Assembly (NCBI RefSeq): GCF_003001935.1
Contig: NZ_PVNG01000023.1
Span: 124,001-188,000 of the forward strand
Reading direction: 5' to 3'
Source of the DNA: Nonomuraea fuscirosea
GTDB lineage: Bacteria > Actinomycetota > Actinomycetes > Streptosporangiales > Streptosporangiaceae
Length of the DNA: 64,000 bases
Within the stretch, counting starts at the first letter, position 1. Every line of letters starts with the position of its first letter. The notes below the pieces were generated by a model that was not told where the DNA came from, did not search any database, and saw only the letters and a list, made by a program, of their open reading frames with translations. A program made the translations under genes and the position numbers. Positions 8,237 to 16,947 of the stretch are shown one piece after another.

Positions 8237-10294
8237 GCTGCTGACCTCGGGCTGGTAGCCGTACTCCACCGAGGGGTCCGACTGCTCGCGCAGCCAGGCG
8301 GTGGCCTCGTCGGCCGGCAGGGGGCGGCAGAACAGCCAGCCCTGGCCGACGTCGCAGCCCATCTCGGCCAGCCGGATCGCCACCTCGTCCGACTCCACGC
8401 CCTCCGCGACGGACCTCAGTCCGAGCGAGCGGACGAGGTCGACGATGGAGCGGACGATCCGGTAGTCGTCCTCCGACTCGGCGATCCTGCGGACGAAGGA
8501 GGCGTCGATCTTGACCTCCGACACGGCCAGCCGCTGCAGGCGGATGAGCGAGGAGTAACCGGTGCCGAAGTCGTCGATGGCCAGCGGGACGCCGAGGGTG
8601 GCCAGCGCCTTGATGGTCTCCTGGGTGTAGGCCTGGTCGCCGGTCAGGATGCGCTCGGTGACCTCCAGCTGCACGGCGGCGGGCGGCAGCCCGTAGCGGG
8701 CCAGCCCGACCTCCAGCTGCTCGGGCAGGGCCGAGGCGAGCAGGTCGCGGGCGGAGATGTTCACCGAGATCTGCACCCGCAGCCCGCTGTGCCACCAGGC
8801 GGCGGCCTGCTCCAGGGCCTCCTCGATCACGTACGCGGTGAGCTGCCGCATCAGGTACGACTGCTCGGCCAGCGGCACGAAGTCCGACGGCCCGATCGGC
8901 CCGTGCACCGGATGCCGCCAGCGCACCAGCGCCTCGACCCCCTGGACGTCCCCGGAGCGCAGCCCGACCTTGGGCTGATAGTGCAGGCGCAGCTCCCCGT
9001 TGTCGATGGCGCGGCGCAGGTCGCCGAGGAGCGTGAGGCGTTCGGGGGAATTGCGGTCCTTGTCGGCCTGGTAGAGCTCGACGCCGGTGCGTCCCTCCTT
9101 GGCCAGGTACATGGCCACGTCGGCGCGCTGGAGCAGCAGCTCGAAGTCGGGCGCGTGGTCGGGGTAGAGGGCGATCCCGACGGAGCCGTCGAGGTCGAAG
9201 GTCATGCCCTCCAGGCGTACCGGCTCGGTCAGCGCCGCGCGCAGCCGGGCCGCCACCTCCCTGGCCGCGTGGGCGTCCCTGATCGAGGGCAGCAGCACGG
9301 CGAACTCGTCGCCGCCCAGCCGGGCCACGACGTCGCCTGGACGTACGGAGTGGGTCAGCCGGTGGGCGACCATCTGCAGCAGCCGGTCACCGACCGGATG
9401 CCCCATCGTGTCGTTGACCTCCTTGAACCGGTCGAGGTCGAGCAGGAACAGGCCGACCCGCTCGTCCTGGCGCACCTCGGCCAGCGCCTCCTCGGTGCTG
9501 ACGATGAGCATCTTGCGGTTGGGCAGGCCGGTCAGCTCGTCGTGCAGGGCCTGGTGGTCGCGGCGCATGGACAGCGTGGCGGTGAAGTAGACGGCGGCCA
9601 GGGGGGCGACGAACAGGGGCACGAGGCCGGGCGAGTGGTTCATCACCACGACGACGAGGGGTGCGAGGCCCAGCAGCCCGGCGTACACGAGGCTCTGGGG
9701 GCCGGCGGTGGCGCGCAGCACGCGCGTGATCGAGCGCCGCTCGTGCAGCGCGACCGCGCCGGACACGAGGGCGGCCCTGGTGACGAAGTACGCCACTCCG
9801 GCCAGCCCGATCGGCAGCAGGTCGCCGCCGCCCGGCACCCACGGCCGGGCCGGGCTCGGCATGATCCCGAACGTCCCCAGCACCACGGCGGCCGCGGTCA
9901 GCGCGAGGGTGGACTGGGCGATGTTGAACATGACCCGATGCCACGACCTGCGGGTCACGACGCCGTTGATGGTCACCGCGACGGCCTGCATCAGCACCGC
10001 CACCGGCAGCCCGAAGTGCAGCAGCACGGCGAAGTTGAACATGGTCGACGGGTACGTGCCGCCCACGGTGGTCGCGGAGGACACCATCACGGGCCGCAGC
10101 TCGCCCAGGATCACCAGCACCGCGAGCACCCAGAACAGCGGCCCGCGGGCCAGCTCGGCCAGCCCGGCGGGGTCGAGCCTGAGCATGGCCACCAGCAGGG
10201 CGGTGAAGCCGATCACGGTGATGCCCGCGAGGAACCCCCACAGCGGCGTGCCGACGCGTGGTCCGGTGTCGCGAGTGTCGGTTGGGTCAGTCAT
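8228..10294 (-). CDS. Membrane-bound GGDEF-EAL cyclic di-GMP protein (RmdB-like)
   Basis: Dual-domain enzyme expected to make and/or hydrolyse cyclic di-GMP. From ATG 10294 it has 688 residues: about seven hydrophobic segments in the first 250 residues, then a GGDEF domain with the intact motif RLGGDEFAVLL and the upstream DLDRFKEVND metal site, then an EAL domain with EALVRWRHP, DDFGTGYSS and EGVES intact. Both active sites therefore look functional, although in such tandems one is often regulatory. An ATG at 10312 (MGVLLP) is an alternative start. Next to ligA, it matches my recollection of the Streptomyces developmental phosphodiesterase gene rmdB (SCO5495), also a membrane GGDEF-EAL protein near ligA; orthology is inferred. 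Confidence 0.9.
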   Translation of the reverse strand: MTDPTDTRDTGPRVGTPLWGFLAGITVIGFTALLVAMLRLDPAGLAELARGPLFWVLAVLVILGELRPVMVSSATTVGGTYPSTMFNFAVLLHFGLPVAVLMQAVAVTINGVVTRRSWHRVMFNIAQSTLALTAAAVVLGTFGIMPSPARPWVPGGGDLLPIGLAGVAYFVTRAALVSGAVALHERRSITRVLRATAGPQSLVYAGLLGLAPLVVVVMNHSPGLVPLFVAPLAAVYFTATLSMRRDHQALHDELTGLPNRKMLIVSTEEALAEVRQDERVGLFLLDLDRFKEVNDTMGHPVGDRLLQMVAHRLTHSVRPGDVVARLGGDEFAVLLPSIRDAHAAREVAARLRAALTEPVRLEGMTFDLDGSVGIALYPDHAPDFELLLQRADVAMYLAKEGRTGVELYQADKDRNSPERLTLLGDLRRAIDNGELRLHYQPKVGLRSGDVQGVEALVRWRHPVHGPIGPSDFVPLAEQSYLMRQLTAYVIEEALEQAAAWWHSGLRVQISVNISARDLLASALPEQLEVGLARYGLPPAAVQLEVTERILTGDQAYTQETIKALATLGVPLAIDDFGTGYSSLIRLQRLAVSEVKIDASFVRRIAESEDDYRIVRSIVDLVRSLGLRSVAEGVESDEVAIRLAEMGCDVGQGWLFCRPLPADEATAWLREQSDPSVEYGYQPEVSSSA

Positions 10295-10502
10295 CGGTAA
10301 CAGAACCCCCATTAGGTCACTATGGGAGGGTACGACCTTCACCCCACTTCGCGAAACCAAGCGGGTACGTTCCGTAGTGTCTCTTATCCGACATATACCC
10401 AAAAAGCACCCTCAGTAGCAACCCGTGCACGCTATGACCCCGGAACCGCCGGAAGGGCCCGCCCACGTACGGACGAGCCCCTCCTGCGGAAGCGAGCATG
10501 CG

Positions 10503-10549
10503 GGCGGGAGCCAGGGCGCCAGCCTGACCGCGGAGCCAAGGCTCCCGCC
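10503..10549 (-). terminator. Hairpin downstream of ligA
   Basis: Perfect ten-base arms GGCGGGAGCC (10503-10512) and GGCTCCCGCC (10540-10549) enclose 27 bases. It starts 12 bases beyond the ligA stop on the minus strand. The rest of the 267-base spacer up to the GGDEF-EAL start shows nothing else I can name. Confidence 0.55.
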
Positions 10550-10561
10550 TGGCCGCGAAAG

Positions 10562-12751
10562 CTAGGGCTCCGGTGTGACCGCCACGCCCGCCGCGGCCTC
10601 CGGCCCCTCGTTGAGCAGGACCTCGAACCCGGCCTCGTCGAGGATCGGCACCCCCAGGCTGACCGCCTTGTCGTACTTCGACCCCGCGTTCTCCCCCGCC
10701 ACCAGGAACGACGTCTTCTTCGACACCGACCCGGACACCTTGCCGCCCCTGCTGGTGAGCGCGTCGGCGGCCGTGTCGCGCGTGTAGCCCTCCAGGGTGC
10801 CGGTCACCACGAACGTCATCCCCTCAAGGGTCTGCGGCCCCTTCTCGGGAGCGGGCTCGTCCTCCATGCGGACCCCGGCGGCCCGCCAGCGCTCGATGAT
10901 CTCGCGGTGCCAGTCGACCTCGAACCACTCCTTGATCGTGGCCGCCACCCTGGGCCCGATGCCCTCGACCGCGGCCAGCTCCTCCTCGGAGGCGTTCATG
11001 ACGGCGTCGATCGACCGCATGGCGTCGGCCAGGGCGCGCGCCGTGGGCGGGCCGACGTGCCGGATCGACAGCGCCACCAGGATCTGCGCGAGCGGCACCT
11101 GCTTGGCCCGCTCCAGCTCCTCCATCAGCCGCAGGGCGTTCTGGCTGGCCTCGCCGTTGAGGTTGGAGAAGAAGGTGACGACCTTCTCCTCACCGGTCTT
11201 CGGGTCGATCTTGGGCAGGCCGGTGTCCTGGTCGCGGACCACCGACCTGATCGGGATGAGCTGCTCCAGCGTCAGGTCGAACAGGTCGGCCTCGGTCCGC
11301 ACCACCGGCTGCTGCGGCGGCAGCGGCTGGGTGAGCGCCGTGGCCGCGACGTAGCCGAGCCCGTCGATGTCGAGCGCCCGCCGCCCGGCCGCGAAGAAGA
11401 TCCGCTCCCGGATCTGCGCCGGGCAGCCGCGCGCGTTGGGGCAGCGCAGGTCGGCGTCGCCCTCCTTCTCGTACGCCAGCTCCGTGCCGCACTCGGGACA
11501 GTGGGTGGGCATGACGAACTCCCGCTCGGACCCGTCGCGCAGCGCGGCGACCGGCCCGACGATCTCGGGGATGACGTCGCCCGCCTTGCGCAGCACCACC
11601 GTGTCGCCGATGAGCACGCCCTTCTTCACCACGATGGCCGCGTTGTGCAGCGTGGCCCGCTCGACGGTCGAGCCCGACACCACGACCGGCTCCATCACCC
11701 CGAACGGCGTGACCCGCCCCGTGCGCCCGACGCCCACCTGGATGTCGAGCAGCTTGGTGTTGACCTCCTCCGGCGGATACTTGTACGCGATGGCCCAGCG
11801 CGGCGCCCGCGAGGTCGAGCCCAGCTCCCGCTGCGTGCGGAAGTCGTCGACCTTCACCACGACCCCGTCGATCTCGTACGGCGGATCGTGCCGGTGCACC
11901 CGGTAGTGCTCGATGAACGCGTTGACCTCGTCGAGCCCCGCCACCACCTTGGTCAGGTCGCTGACCGGCAGCCCGAACTCACGCAGCCGCTCGTAGACCT
12001 CCGACTGCGCCCGCGGCTCGGCCGCGCCCTCCCAGACGCCGATGCCGTGCACCAGCATGCGCAGCGGCCGCTGCGCCGTGACGCGCGGGTCCTTCTGCCG
12101 CAGCGTGCCCGCCGCCGAGTTGCGCGGGTTGGCGAACGGCGGCTTGCCCTGCTCGACCAGCTGCTCGTTGAGCCGGGCGAAGTCCTCGACCGGGATGTAG
12201 ACCTCGCCGCGCACCTCGACCAGGCTCGGGACGTCGTCGCCCGTGAGCCGGTGCGGGATGCCCTTGATCGTGCGCACGTTGGCGGTCACGTCGTCACCGG
12301 TGCGCCCGTCGCCGCGGGTCGCGCCGCGCTCCAGCCTGCCGTCCCGGTAGACCAGCGCGATCGCCAGCCCGTCGATCTTCAGCTCGCACAGGTACGGCCC
12401 TGGGTCGCCCTCGGCCAGCCGCTCGGCCCGCGTCATCCAGGCCGACATGTCGTCGGCGTTGAAGGCGTTGTCGAGGCTCTCCATCCGGTTGAGGTGCGCG
12501 ACCTTGGCGAAATCGCCCGAGACCGGCGCGCCCACCTTCTGCGTGGGCGAGTCGGGCGTCTGGAGCGCCGGATGCGCCTCCTCCAGCGCCAGCAGCTCCT
12601 TGAACCAGCCGTCGAACTGGGCGTCGCTGACCGTGGGCTGGTCGAGCACGTAGTAGCGCCAGCGCGCGTCCTCGACCAGCTCGCTCAGCTCGGCGTGCCG
12701 CTTGAGCGCGGCCACCGGCACGCCCCCGACCTCCGCACCAGACTCGCTCAC
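10562..12751 (-). CDS. ligA: NAD-dependent DNA ligase LigA
   Basis: Seals nicks during replication and repair using NAD. The GTG at 12751 is preceded by GGGAGGAG at a proper distance and gives 729 residues; upstream codons in the same frame are not ligase-like. Domains in order: NAD-binding Ia region with YYVLDQPTVSDAQFD, adenylation domain with the AMP-accepting Lys125 in KIDG, OB fold, a zinc finger (CPECG, then two more cysteines in RCPNARGCPAQ), helix-hairpin-helix repeats, and a C-terminal BRCT domain from about residue 640. A short insertion rich in P and Q (PLPPQQPVV) sits in the HhH region, as in other actinomycete ligases. Essential housekeeping gene. Confidence 0.97.
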   Translation of the reverse strand: MSESGAEVGGVPVAALKRHAELSELVEDARWRYYVLDQPTVSDAQFDGWFKELLALEEAHPALQTPDSPTQKVGAPVSGDFAKVAHLNRMESLDNAFNADDMSAWMTRAERLAEGDPGPYLCELKIDGLAIALVYRDGRLERGATRGDGRTGDDVTANVRTIKGIPHRLTGDDVPSLVEVRGEVYIPVEDFARLNEQLVEQGKPPFANPRNSAAGTLRQKDPRVTAQRPLRMLVHGIGVWEGAAEPRAQSEVYERLREFGLPVSDLTKVVAGLDEVNAFIEHYRVHRHDPPYEIDGVVVKVDDFRTQRELGSTSRAPRWAIAYKYPPEEVNTKLLDIQVGVGRTGRVTPFGVMEPVVVSGSTVERATLHNAAIVVKKGVLIGDTVVLRKAGDVIPEIVGPVAALRDGSEREFVMPTHCPECGTELAYEKEGDADLRCPNARGCPAQIRERIFFAAGRRALDIDGLGYVAATALTQPLPPQQPVVRTEADLFDLTLEQLIPIRSVVRDQDTGLPKIDPKTGEEKVVTFFSNLNGEASQNALRLMEELERAKQVPLAQILVALSIRHVGPPTARALADAMRSIDAVMNASEEELAAVEGIGPRVAATIKEWFEVDWHREIIERWRAAGVRMEDEPAPEKGPQTLEGMTFVVTGTLEGYTRDTAADALTSRGGKVSGSVSKKTSFLVAGENAGSKYDKAVSLGVPILDEAGFEVLLNEGPEAAAGVAVTPEP

Positions 12752-12849
12752 GCAGCTCTCCTCCCGTACGTCAACCTGTGCAAACGCTACCGCCGGGCAC
12801 CGACAGGAGCACGCCTCAGCGGGCCCCATTCCGGCCACGCACGCTTCGG

Positions 12850-12930
12850 CCGGTGTCCGTCCCGGCCGTGCACCCCTCAACCGGTCTCCATCCCGGTCGC
12901 GGGGGTCTCCTCAGCCGGTCTCCATCCCGG
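12850..12930. repeat. 31-34 bp tandem repeat carrying the MetE-like gene end
   Basis: A 16-base core CCGGTCTCCATCCCGG occurs exactly at 12881-12896 and 12915-12930 and with two changes at 12850-12865; a weaker copy lies near 12818. Periods are 31 and 34 bases. The 12915 copy encodes the last residues of the minus-strand MetE-like protein, whose stop codon is 12911-12913, so the gene end including the stop has been copied outward into the ligA spacer. Confidence 0.65.
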
Positions 12931-13903
12931 CCGCGGGGTCGTCCCTGAGCACCTGGGCCGCCTTCCTGCACGCCGCCAGCGCCGCCCGCGCGTACGCCGG
13001 CGACGCCCCCGCCAGCCCGCACGCCGGCGTCAGCACGACCTGCTCGGCCAGCCGGTCGGGCGCGAACCCCAGCCGCCGCCACAACCCCACCGCGGGCCTG
13101 GCCACCACCCCGGCGTCCGCCAGCCGGGTGTCCCGGCCCGGCACGACCCCCAGCAGCAGCGTCATCCCGGCCTCGAACAGCTCCCCCAGGGCCTCCTCGT
13201 CCCTGCGCCGCAGCAGCGCGCCGTCCACCGACACTCCCCGCACGCCCGCCCTGCGCAGCAGGTCGAACGGCACCCCGGGCGCGCAGCAGTGCACCACCGG
13301 CTCGGGGAACAGCCGCAGCGACTCCTCCACCCGCCACTCCTCGACCGCCGCCAGCCGCCCGAACCCGGACGCGGTCGGCACGGTGCCCGCCAGCACCCCC
13401 GGCAGCCCCGGCTCGTCGAGCTGCAACACGATCTCCGTCACGCCGGGCAGCCGCCGCCGTACTTCGGCGCAGTGGTCGGCCACCCCCTGCGCCAGCGAGG
13501 CGGTCAGGTCGCGCACGGCGCCCGGGTCGGAGAGCATCTTGTCGCCGAACTTCAGCTCGATCGACCCCGCCAGCGTCCACGGCCCGCACACCTGCAGCTT
13601 GAGCGGCCCCGCGTAGTCGTGCGCGACCTCCTCCAGCCCGTCGAGGTCGCGCCGCAGATGATCGACGGCCCGATGGTGGTCGCGCCCCGGCCGGTCGCTC
13701 AGCCGCCATCCCGACGGCTGCACCTCGACCGGCAGATCGACCAGCAGACCCGCCGTGCGCCCCACCATGTCGGCCCCGACGCCCCTGGCCGGCAACTCGG
13801 GCAGATACGGGAGGCCCGGCACCTCGCCGAAGACGATTCTGGCCGCTTCGAGATGATCCTCACCCGGATGCGAGCCCAACCCGGTGGCTTCCCACGTAGA
13901 CAT
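12911..13903 (-). CDS. MetE-like (cobalamin-independent methionine synthase C-terminal domain) protein
   Basis: A 330-residue protein made only of the UROD/MetE C-terminal barrel. Zinc ligands of MetE are recognisable: the HxC pair in VVHCCAPG and the distal cysteine in TPACGLAG, plus the LQLDEPGLP motif. The N-terminal half that full MetE (about 750 residues) uses for folate binding is absent, so it may use a different methyl donor or acceptor. Stand-alone proteins of this kind are common in actinomycetes next to ligA and mnmA. Start at ATG 13903 lacks a Shine-Dalgarno, but a -10-like TACGCT lies 7 bases upstream, consistent with a leaderless mRNA. Confidence 0.8.
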   Translation of the reverse strand: MSTWEATGLGSHPGEDHLEAARIVFGEVPGLPYLPELPARGVGADMVGRTAGLLVDLPVEVQPSGWRLSDRPGRDHHRAVDHLRRDLDGLEEVAHDYAGPLKLQVCGPWTLAGSIELKFGDKMLSDPGAVRDLTASLAQGVADHCAEVRRRLPGVTEIVLQLDEPGLPGVLAGTVPTASGFGRLAAVEEWRVEESLRLFPEPVVHCCAPGVPFDLLRRAGVRGVSVDGALLRRRDEEALGELFEAGMTLLLGVVPGRDTRLADAGVVARPAVGLWRRLGFAPDRLAEQVVLTPACGLAGASPAYARAALAACRKAAQVLRDDPAAGMETG

Positions 13904-13910
13904 GGGCACA

Positions 13911-13920
13911 AGCGTAGGCT
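13911..13920. promoter_or_regulatory. Overlapping divergent -10 boxes
   Basis: Read rightward, 13915-13920 is TAGGCT; read leftward, 13911-13916 is TACGCT. Each hexamer ends exactly 7 bases before its ATG (13928 and 13903). Only 24 bases separate the two start codons and no ribosome-binding site fits, so both genes are probably transcribed without a leader from promoters that share their -10 region. Inference from spacing only. Confidence 0.45.
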
Positions 13921-13927
13921 CTGCGGA

Positions 13928-14560
13928 ATGGAGCTCACGAAATTCGACCACGCATGCGTCCGCCTGGAGAAGAACGGCAAGGTCCTGGTCATCGACCCGG
14001 GCGCGTTCACGCACAGCCCCGTGCTCGACGGCGCCGACGCGGTGCTCATCACGCACGAGCACTTCGACCACGTGGACGCCGACAAGCTGAAGGCCGCCTC
14101 TGCCGACCTTGAGATCTACACGTGCGAGGCCGTCGCGGCCCAGCTGGGCGAGGTGCCGGGCAAGGTCCAGGTGGTACGGCACGGCGACGGCTTCGAGACG
14201 GCCGGTTTCCGGGTGAAGGCGTTCGGCGAGCGGCACGCCGAGAACCACCCCGACATGGCGGTGGTGCAGAACGTCGGTTTCCTGGTGGACGACGAGCTCT
14301 TCTACCCGGGTGACGCGCTGACCGTGCCGGACGTGGAGGTGCCGACGCTGCTGGTGCCGACCGGCGGGCCCTGGCTCAAGCTCATGGAGATGGTGGCCTA
14401 CCTGCGGACGATCCGGCCGGCGCGGGCGTACTCGACCCACGACGCCCTCTACAGCGAGATCGGTCTGGGCCTCGTGGACAACTGGCTGCGGATCGAGTCG
14501 GAGAAGCAGGGCGCCGACATACGCCGGCTCGCCGTCGGCGAGTCGACGACCCTCGGCTGA
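13928..14560 (+). CDS. Metallo-beta-lactamase fold hydrolase (UlaG-like, DUF/beta-lactamase_3 type)
   Basis: A 210-residue metallo-hydrolase with the zinc motif THEHFDHVD near residues 40-48, a third-ligand His in the GERHAENHPD region, the Asp in the YPGDALTVP motif and a late His in YSTHDALY. These are the hallmarks of the small UlaG/YtnP-like branch that often acts on cyclic or lactone substrates. The substrate is unknown. It starts at ATG 13928 without a Shine-Dalgarno, with a -10-like box 7 bases upstream. It converges with mnmA, whose stop is 19 bases beyond its own. Confidence 0.85.
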   Translation: MELTKFDHACVRLEKNGKVLVIDPGAFTHSPVLDGADAVLITHEHFDHVDADKLKAASADLEIYTCEAVAAQLGEVPGKVQVVRHGDGFETAGFRVKAFGERHAENHPDMAVVQNVGFLVDDELFYPGDALTVPDVEVPTLLVPTGGPWLKLMEMVAYLRTIRPARAYSTHDALYSEIGLGLVDNWLRIESEKQGADIRRLAVGESTTLG

Positions 14561-14580
14561 GCCGACAGGCGACGACCCTC
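14544..14580. repeat. 11 bp direct repeat at the convergent hydrolase/mnmA ends
   Basis: CGACGACCCTC occurs at 14544-14554, inside the last codons of the metallo-hydrolase, and again at 14570-14580, where it overlaps the mnmA stop codon. The period is 26 bases. This is one more case of a gene end duplicated into the spacer. Confidence 0.45.
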
Positions 14581-15697
14581 AGGCGGCGGAGACGATGGTG
14601 GCCGAGCCGATCACGGTGGCCCCGGAGTAGAGGACGGCGGCCTGGCCGGCGGCGACACCCGTGGCCGGCCGGTCGATCTCGATCCTGAGCCCGCCCTCGG
14701 TCTCCTCGAACCGGCACGGATAGACCTCACCGTGCGCCCGCAACTGCACCGTGAACTCGCCGGATCCGTCCGCCGGAACGGCGCCCCGGCCCGAGCCGGC
14801 CCCGTCCGAGCTGCCCGGGCCGTCGCCGACCGGGCCGTTCCAGAGGGGGCGGCCGCAGGTGATCGAGGTGACCTCAAGGGCCGAGCGCGGGCCGACCGTG
14901 ACCGTGTTGGACACCGGCTCGATGGACAGCACGTAACGCGGCCTGCCGTCGGCGGCCGGCCGGTCGATGTGCAGGCCCTTGCGCTGGCCCACCGTGAACC
15001 CGTGGGCCCCCTGGTGGCTGCCCACGACGTCACCGCTCTGGTCGACGATGGGCCCCTCGGCCGCGCCGAGCCGCTTGGTCAGGAAGCCGCGTGTGTCACC
15101 GTCGGCGATGAAGCAGATGTCGTGACTGTCGGGCTTGTCGGCGACGGTCAGGCCACGCCTGGCGGCCTCTTCGCGCACCTCGGCCTTGGTCGAGTCGCCC
15201 AGCGGGAAGATCGCGTGGCCGAGCTGCTCGCGGGTGAGCACGCCGAGCACGTAGGACTGGTCCTTGCCCTGGTCGGGGCTCCTGGACAGCACGCCGTCGA
15301 CCAGCCTGGCGTGGTGGCCGGTGGCGACCGCGTCGAAGCCCAGGGCCAGCGCCCGGTCGAGCACCGCGGCGAACTTGATCTTCTCGTTGCAGCGCAGGCA
15401 CGGGTTGGGTGTACGGCCCGCGGCGTATTCGGCGACGAAGTCCTCGATCACGTCGCGCTGGAACCGTTCGGCCATGTCCCAGATGTAGAACGGGATGCCG
15501 ATCACGTCGGCGGCGCGCCGGGCGTCGCGCGAGTCTTCGACCGTGCAGCAACCCCTGGCTCCCGTGCGGTGGGATTGGGGGTTGGCGGACAGGGCAAGGT
15601 GGACACCAGTGACGTCGTGACCGGCCTCGGCGATCCGAGCGGCGGCCACGGCTGAGTCGACGCCGCCCGACATGGCGGCAAGCACACGCAGTCCCAT
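14579..15697 (-). CDS. mnmA: tRNA-specific 2-thiouridylase MnmA
   Basis: Installs the 2-thio group of wobble uridine 34 in Lys, Glu and Gln tRNAs. The 372-residue protein from ATG 15697 has the PP-loop SGGVDS at residues 10-15, the nucleophilic cysteine in NPCLRCN, the second catalytic cysteine in SHDICFI, and the C-terminal beta domain with GQRKGL. A short Ala/Gly/Ser-rich insertion (near 14770-14825) lengthens the last domain. The cysteine desulfurase that could supply the sulfur is encoded 1.2 kb upstream on the same strand, with one opposite-strand gene between. Confidence 0.96.
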   Translation of the reverse strand: MGLRVLAAMSGGVDSAVAAARIAEAGHDVTGVHLALSANPQSHRTGARGCCTVEDSRDARRAADVIGIPFYIWDMAERFQRDVIEDFVAEYAAGRTPNPCLRCNEKIKFAAVLDRALALGFDAVATGHHARLVDGVLSRSPDQGKDQSYVLGVLTREQLGHAIFPLGDSTKAEVREEAARRGLTVADKPDSHDICFIADGDTRGFLTKRLGAAEGPIVDQSGDVVGSHQGAHGFTVGQRKGLHIDRPAADGRPRYVLSIEPVSNTVTVGPRSALEVTSITCGRPLWNGPVGDGPGSSDGAGSGRGAVPADGSGEFTVQLRAHGEVYPCRFEETEGGLRIEIDRPATGVAAGQAAVLYSGATVIGSATIVSAA

Positions 15698-15740
15698 GAC
15701 CGTTCCAGCGTACTGTCCGCCCGGGAGTGCGCGACCATCT

Positions 15741-15800
15741 CCCCGCTCCTGTCCCCGCTCCTGTCCCCGCTCATGTCCCCGGTCGCGTCCCCAGTCGTGT
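15741..15800. repeat. Five-copy 12 bp tandem repeat in the mnmA promoter region
   Basis: Units begin at 15741, 15753, 15765, 15777 and 15789. The first two are identical (CCCCGCTCCTGT) and the others diverge progressively (CCCCGCTCATGT, CCCCGGTCGCGT, CCCCAGTCGTGT). The array fills most of the 126-base gap between the divergent mnmA and DUF695-like genes, 43 bases upstream of the mnmA start. Confidence 0.75.
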
Positions 15801-15823
15801 CCAGGGTCTGGAAGTATTCGAGC

Positions 15824-16876
15824 ATGCGACTGTTCGGGCGCAAGGACGCGGAAGAAGAGGCGGGCGGGCCTGACGAGGCCATCGCCGGATTCTGGACGTG
15901 GTGGCAGGAGACCCGGCCGACCCTCGACTCGCTGGTGGCCGCCGGCCAGGCCGAGGGGCTGGAGGAGTGGCTGGCCCCCGCGGTCGCCGCGATCCATCCC
16001 GACCTGGTCTGGGAGGTGGCGCCGGGCCGGGCGGCCGCACACACCCTGGTGGTGACCGCGGCGGGCGACGCGGAGCTGCGTTCGCTCGCGCACCGCTGGG
16101 CCAGGGCGGCGCCGCCGGCGGACCTGCTGTGGGAGTTCCATCCGTCGCGGCAGGCCAATCCGCAGGCGATGGAGCTGACCCTCGACGTGGGCGGCTACGA
16201 GTTCGCGCTCGACAAGCTGATGCTGGGCCTGCGCGTGCCGCGCGACCAGGCCAGGGTCGACGTCTCCGCCTACCATCCGATCTTCGGCGAGCTCGACGAC
16301 GACACCCGGCTCGAAGCCGCGCTGCTGGCCCTCGACTGGCTGCTCGGCGAGGACGACGTGGCGCGGTGGGTGGGCGAGATCACGGCGGCCACGTTCCAGC
16401 CGATCGACGCCGTGGCCGCCGCGCACCTGCCGGCCGTGGTCGCCGACGTCGCCTCGGGGTTCGCCGAGGAGGAGTGGCTGCTGATGGAGGGCCAGACCGG
16501 GGGCGGCGCGCCGCTGGTCGCCACCGTCCGCCATCCGTTGCGGCCGGTGGACCATCCGCTGTTCGACCAGCACATCATGATCACGCTCCCGTACGCGCAC
16601 CGCGACGAGAACGGCCTGCCGGTCGGCGACTCGCTGACCGCGCTGCGCGACTTCGAGGAACGCCTGGCCGCCCGCCTGCTCAAACTGCGCGACGACGCCG
16701 TGCTCGCGGCGCACTTAAGCGCCGAGGGGCACCGGATCATCCACGTCTACGCCGATCCGACCGGTGAGGCGGCGACCCACGCCAAGGAGCTGATCGTGGG
16801 CTGGGAGGAGGGCGAGCCGCGGGTCGACGTGTCGGCCGACCCCGCCTGGACCGCGGTCGTCCCCTTCCTGACCTGA
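15824..16876 (+). CDS. Conserved protein of unknown function (DUF695-like)
   Basis: A 350-residue soluble acidic protein from ATG 15824, with a GGAAG about 9 bases upstream. It has no signal peptide or membrane segment. The first half contains tryptophan-rich stretches (FWTWWQETRP) and the last part ends IHVYADPTGEAATHA, which reminds me of DUF695 proteins; this is weak recognition. Proteins of this look recur between mnmA and a cysteine desulfurase in actinomycetes, so a link to sulfur transfer or tRNA thiolation is possible but unproven. It diverges from mnmA across a 12-base tandem repeat. Confidence 0.7.
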   Translation: MRLFGRKDAEEEAGGPDEAIAGFWTWWQETRPTLDSLVAAGQAEGLEEWLAPAVAAIHPDLVWEVAPGRAAAHTLVVTAAGDAELRSLAHRWARAAPPADLLWEFHPSRQANPQAMELTLDVGGYEFALDKLMLGLRVPRDQARVDVSAYHPIFGELDDDTRLEAALLALDWLLGEDDVARWVGEITAATFQPIDAVAAAHLPAVVADVASGFAEEEWLLMEGQTGGGAPLVATVRHPLRPVDHPLFDQHIMITLPYAHRDENGLPVGDSLTALRDFEERLAARLLKLRDDAVLAAHLSAEGHRIIHVYADPTGEAATHAKELIVGWEEGEPRVDVSADPAWTAVVPFLT

Positions 16877-16894
16877 CCCCCGACCTGACCCCGC

Positions 16895-16942
16895 TGTCGG
16901 GCCGAACCGCCGTCGGGCCGGACCGCCGTCGGGCCGGACCGC
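16895..16942. repeat. Three-copy 16 bp tandem repeat
   Basis: CGTCGGGCCGGACCGC is repeated exactly at 16911-16926 and 16927-16942, with a two-change copy at 16895-16910. It occupies the 71-base convergent spacer between the DUF695-like gene and the cysteine desulfurase. Immediately before it, the 3' end of the first gene is also doubled (CTGACC motifs at 16868-16888). Confidence 0.7.
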
Positions 16943-16947
16943 CGGCG

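Noticed and set aside
10322..14560. A 1,412-codon open frame on the plus strand opposite ligA and the MetE-like gene
   Set aside because: It is an antisense shadow of GC-biased codons, rich in Arg, His, Gly and Leu. Only its last 210 codons (from 13928) are real, as the metallo-hydrolase.
15741..15800. Regular repeats that could suggest a CRISPR array
   Set aside because: Units are contiguous 12-mers without spacers and no cas gene is near. The same holds for the other tandem repeats in the window.
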